Positions 62,906 to 64,000 of a stretch of 64,000 bases of DNA are shown piece by piece. Position 1 is the stretch's first letter; each line of letters starts with the position of its first letter. The notes under the pieces were generated by a model. The model did not search any database and had not been told where the DNA came from. It worked only from the letters and a program-made list of their open reading frames with translations. The DNA comes from CAIKMD01 sp963803265 (lineage in GTDB: Bacteria; Pseudomonadota; Alphaproteobacteria; ATCC43930; CGMCC-115725): contig CAWDLZ010000004.1 of assembly GCA_963803265.1 (NCBI GenBank), positions 248,001-312,000 of the forward strand, read 5' to 3'. The translations under genes and the position numbers were made by a program.

Positions 62906-63254
62906 GTTACTTTCCCTTCCTGATTTGGTAGCGACCAAGTCTTACCGCGTGGTCAGTTGCCCCCCCTGCGTCGCAGCGGACACCGATCCCTCGGCTTTAA
63001 TCGAGGGCAATTTCTCGCATTGTCCGAAGCAAGTGTCAAGTTCACTGTACAAGCTCATGCGCGTTATTTTTCGCCACTGTGACATTAAAACAACGTCGCC
63101 ACCGCGATTTATAAGACATTGATGTTCTTGATGGATATCGCATCCGACCCGCATCGGGCCCAAAGCTAAGCGTTTGCTGCAAACGGATAGGCGCGAGGCC
63201 TTTAACAAAAAGTGTTCGCGATACCCGCGGCGGATCGGCGATCGGAGCACGTCG
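62906..63254. other. Intergenic region upstream of the second DUF4214 gene
   Basis: About 350 bases, lower in GC than the rest, with only short motif-free frames. It should hold the promoter of the DUF4214 gene and the 3' end of the acyltransferase unit. No convincing -35/-10 pair or terminator was found. Confidence 0.45.
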
Positions 63255-64000
63255 TCAAGCGGGAGTCAGCCGAACCGGCACCAGTCGAGCTTGATAGCTG
63301 CGGCGCAGGGAATGGCGCAAGCGCATGAGCGGCGCCTCGGTCCCCAGGAACAACAACCAGCTCGCCACCAGCGTGCAACCGAGCCAGGCCAATAGGACGT
63401 GCGGCGCGTTCAGCAAATAGGCTGGCGCGAAGCCGAAGGCCGCGAACACCCACATCGTCGGAAAGTGCAGGAGAAACATCGGGTAGGCCAAGCGGCCGAT
63501 GAAATCATCCCAGCGCCGGCGCGGGAGCCGCGACACGAACGCCACCATCGGAATGCCGAGCAACAACCCGACGCTGACCTCGACGTTATAGGGCCGCACC
63601 GTCACCAGCGACGTCATCAAGGCGACGAGAACGACCGCCGCCGCCAACCACGCCGCGCGCGGCAGCCGGCGCTGGGCATGAAAGATCGACGCGCCCAGCA
63701 TGAATACGAACAAGATTCCCGGCAACAACCGGTAGCCCCACCAGTCGGTCTGCAGGAAGCCCGCTTGAGCGGCCAGCCCTAGCGCCAGGCTCGCCGTCAT
63801 GATCGCGACGCGGGTCTCGCGGCGAGCGCGCAGAATCCATGGCGCGAGCACATAGAACTGGAGTTCCGCCCCGAGCGACCAGGCCGGCGGAATGAGGGTG
63901 AAGCGATCCTGCCCCGTCCACATATAAAAATTCAGCGGCACGATCGTGAGATTGGATAGCCAGTCGAGCCAACCCGGAACGCGCTGCAAGAAATACACAT
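63255..64000 (-). CDS. Acyltransferase family 3 membrane protein, 5' end outside the window
   Basis: The visible 248 residues form the C-terminal part of an acyltransferase-3/OafA-type integral membrane enzyme with at least seven helices and the segments PPAWSLGAELQFYVLAPWIL (catalytic-domain core, with the conserved Trp-Ser-Leu...Glu), GILFVFMLGASIF and LAYPMFLLHFPTMWVFAAFG. The frame continues past the window edge; a GTG at 63998 is unlikely to be the start because the N-terminal H-x-x-x-x-R(D) region is absent. Such enzymes O-acylate surface sugars, which fits a surface-glycan locus. Confidence 0.85.
   Translation of the reverse strand, partial: VYFLQRVPGWLDWLSNLTIVPLNFYMWTGQDRFTLIPPAWSLGAELQFYVLAPWILRARRETRVAIMTASLALGLAAQAGFLQTDWWGYRLLPGILFVFMLGASIFHAQRRLPRAAWLAAAVVLVALMTSLVTVRPYNVEVSVGLLLGIPMVAFVSRLPRRRWDDFIGRLAYPMFLLHFPTMWVFAAFGFAPAYLLNAPHVLLAWLGCTLVASWLLFLGTEAPLMRLRHSLRRSYQARLVPVRLTPA

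Overview
The window is a high-GC, gene-dense stretch that looks alphaproteobacterial, most like Rhodospirillales or a neighbouring order. This rests on the hopanoid-lipid genes hpnI, hpnJ, hpnM and hpnN, a DUF2794 gene, the ~300-residue HpnL-like membrane protein, bluB, TAXI-type TRAP binding proteins, and several TTG/GTG starts behind GAGG ribosome sites. I cannot name the species.

Region 1 (1-26.5 kb) is mostly core. It opens with the cut-off 5' end of a molybdenum hydroxylase large subunit. A minus-strand run of TPR protein, bamB, der and a flavin monooxygenase follows, then DUF2794, an amidase and an exported metallo-beta-lactamase-fold protein. The hopanoid / lipid-trafficking block comes next (hpnN, hpnJ, hpnI, mlaA, mlaC/hpnM, a prenyl diphosphate synthase, xseB). 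After it lie a histone-deacetylase-like hydrolase, bluB, a TAXI receptor, a metallophosphoesterase/HpnL-like/DUF423 run, yajQ, a sialic-acid-synthase-type pair with a methyltransferase, a second Mo-hydroxylase large subunit, and tRNA-Glu(CTC).

Region 2 (26.5-45 kb) is accessory and visibly damaged. It holds an orphan NMT1-type binding protein; an operon of VOC protein, iron-type ABC binding protein, fused permease and HpcH/HpaI aldolase without an ATPase; a polysaccharide deacetylase beside an IS1380-family transposase; and an XRE regulator facing a broken gene across a palindrome. A CadC-like regulator with an in-frame stop, a VOC protein, a SnoaL-like protein, a nuclease, an acyl-CoA-dehydrogenase-like flavoprotein and a PEP-mutase/isocitrate-lyase family enzyme complete it.

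Region 3 (45-49 kb) is a compact three-gene operon of ZorA, ZorB and ZorC type: the anti-phage Zorya motor and its EH-signature partner. The ZorD helicase/nuclease that normally completes type I is absent.

Region 4 (49-64 kb) pairs two very large DUF4214 beta-repeat surface-type proteins with two tandem TPR-O-GlcNAc-transferase-like (GT41) enzymes and a small unknown protein, followed by a truncated acyltransferase. I infer a secreted surface-layer or adhesin glycosylation locus. It shows recent duplication, an orphan gene-end remnant and a gene-conversion tract.

At least nine single-base frame breaks or stops were located by joining reading frames: hpnN x2, hpnJ, the aldolase, the permease, the gene at 36.9-38.0 kb x2, the regulator at 38.6-40.1 kb (a stop), and DUF4214 gene 2 x2. 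Housekeeping genes are intact. Raw-read data are needed to tell real decay or phase switching from assembly error.
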